DNA of 64,000 bases, from contig JBEKIL010000009.1 of NCBI GenBank assembly GCA_050011775.1, forward strand, positions 1-64,000, given 5' to 3'. Source of the stretch: CAVZMI01 sp050011775. Its GTDB lineage: Bacteria > Bacteroidota > Ignavibacteria > UBA10030 > CAVZMI01. This document shows, piece by piece, positions 63,432 to 64,000 of the stretch (the stretch's first letter is position 1; each line of letters starts with the position of its first letter). The notes beneath the pieces are model-generated. The model was not told where the DNA came from. It searched no databases and was given only the letters and a program-made list of their open reading frames with translations. The translations under genes were made by a program, and so were the position numbers.

Positions 63432-64000
63432 ATGATCAATGCGACACAGAGGAAAAAAGCAGAAATATTACTCTCCTTACACACAAACGGCAGGCTGTTG
63501 ATTCTGCCTAACATTTGGAACCCGATCGGTGCCCGGATTCTGGAAGCCAAAGGATACCCGGCTGTCGCAACGGCAAGTGCGGCTGTTTCAGCATCTCTTG
63601 GCTATGAGGATGGTGAAAAGATTAGGCTTTCGACACTCATGAATATTATTACACGCATTGCAAGCAGTGTCGATGTTCCGGTCACTGCCGATATTGAGTC
63701 CGGTTATGCGCAAACCATTTCACAGTTGGAGGAAACCATACTACAAGTGATCGACTCAGGAGTTGTCGGTATAAACATAGAGGACAGTCTTGAAGAAGGT
63801 GGTGCTCTACGATCAATTGAAGAACAAAGTGGACGAATAGCGAAAATCAGAGAAGTCTCCGCCCGTCAAGGCTTGCATCTGGTGATCAATGCAAGGGTCG
63901 ATAGTTTTATATCGAACTCTTTTCCGACCCGGGAGTCCAAAATAGAAGAGGCAGTCGTGAGAGCAAAGGCATATTCTGAAGCTGGAGCAGACTGTATCTA
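63432..64000 (+). CDS. Isocitrate lyase/PEP mutase family protein (partial)
   Basis: The gene runs off the right edge; 189 codons are visible. GGAGG at 63420-63424 precedes the ATG. The protein starts MINATQRKKAEIL and continues with LPNIWNPIGARILEAKGYPA, VTADIESGYAQT, GINIEDSLEEGG and LVINARVDSF. These are the TIM-barrel motifs of the ICL/PEP-mutase superfamily, with the metal-site Asp/Glu and NARVD segment. The usual catalytic loop Cys motif (KKCGH) of true isocitrate lyase is not expected in this short subgroup, which includes oxaloacetate decarboxylases and phosphonomutase-like enzymes. The exact reaction is unknown. Confidence 0.85.
   Translation, partial: MINATQRKKAEILLSLHTNGRLLILPNIWNPIGARILEAKGYPAVATASAAVSASLGYEDGEKIRLSTLMNIITRIASSVDVPVTADIESGYAQTISQLEETILQVIDSGVVGINIEDSLEEGGALRSIEEQSGRIAKIREVSARQGLHLVINARVDSFISNSFPTRESKIEEAVVRAKAYSEAGADCI

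Overview
The window looks like a chromosomal contig from the Ignavibacteria/Chlorobi/Bacteroidota side of the FCB group. This is inferred from the mix of genes: a surface protein with a type IX secretion tail (motif NYPNPFNPST), an Oar-like TonB-dependent receptor, a FISUMP-domain lipoprotein, a type IV pilus cluster behind a sigma-54 promoter, and a complete C5 haem pathway. No rRNA or taxonomic marker is present, so the phylum is an inference.

Region 1 (1-16.6 kb, + strand) holds a CAT-anticodon tRNA, a broken second copy of its 3' half, and a type IV pilus locus. The locus has two tandem pilin-like genes under a -24/-12 promoter, then pilC, pilB, three minor-pilin-like genes, pilT, a PilM-PilN fusion, a PilO-PilP fusion, a short PilQ secretin and a 1401-residue Ig-repeat lipoprotein. 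A receiver-only response regulator follows.

Region 2 (17.1-31.7 kb, - strand) is a long co-directional haem block. In transcription order it reads ccsA/hemX-like, hemA, hemC, hemD, hemE, a receiver-only response regulator, hemN, hemH, hemY, class I fumarase, gltA, hemB, hemL. It covers glutamyl-tRNA to protohaem plus two TCA-cycle enzymes.

Region 3 (31.9-46.7 kb, + strand) is mostly housekeeping: an M20 peptidase, a cobalamin adenosyltransferase, an Oar-like receptor, complex I genes nuoABCD and nuoEF split by a 408-bp spacer (no nuoG-N here), an ECF sigma/anti-sigma pair, and an AIF/ferredoxin-reductase-like flavoprotein.

Region 4 (about 44.8-64 kb) is accessory DNA. It is rich in dispersed palindromic repeats and short gene remnants, and unrelated genes sit singly between repeats. 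From 56.5 to 62.4 kb four consecutive genes are separated by 120-165 bp imperfect inverted repeats. Each repeat starts just after a stop codon, and three of the four end in a GTTA-type core shortly before the next start. This is the layout of integron gene cassettes with attC-like sites, without an integrase in the window. Genes here include a higBA-like toxin-antitoxin pair with a coupled 32-codon ORF, an EVE-domain plus nuclease-like fusion, a type ISP-like restriction-modification enzyme without a visible helicase, a two-helix membrane protein, and a FISUMP lipoprotein whose upstream sequence is a collapsed copy of the isocitrate-lyase/PEP-mutase-like gene that runs off the right edge. The cassette-like array with its defence-type cargo is the part most worth following up.
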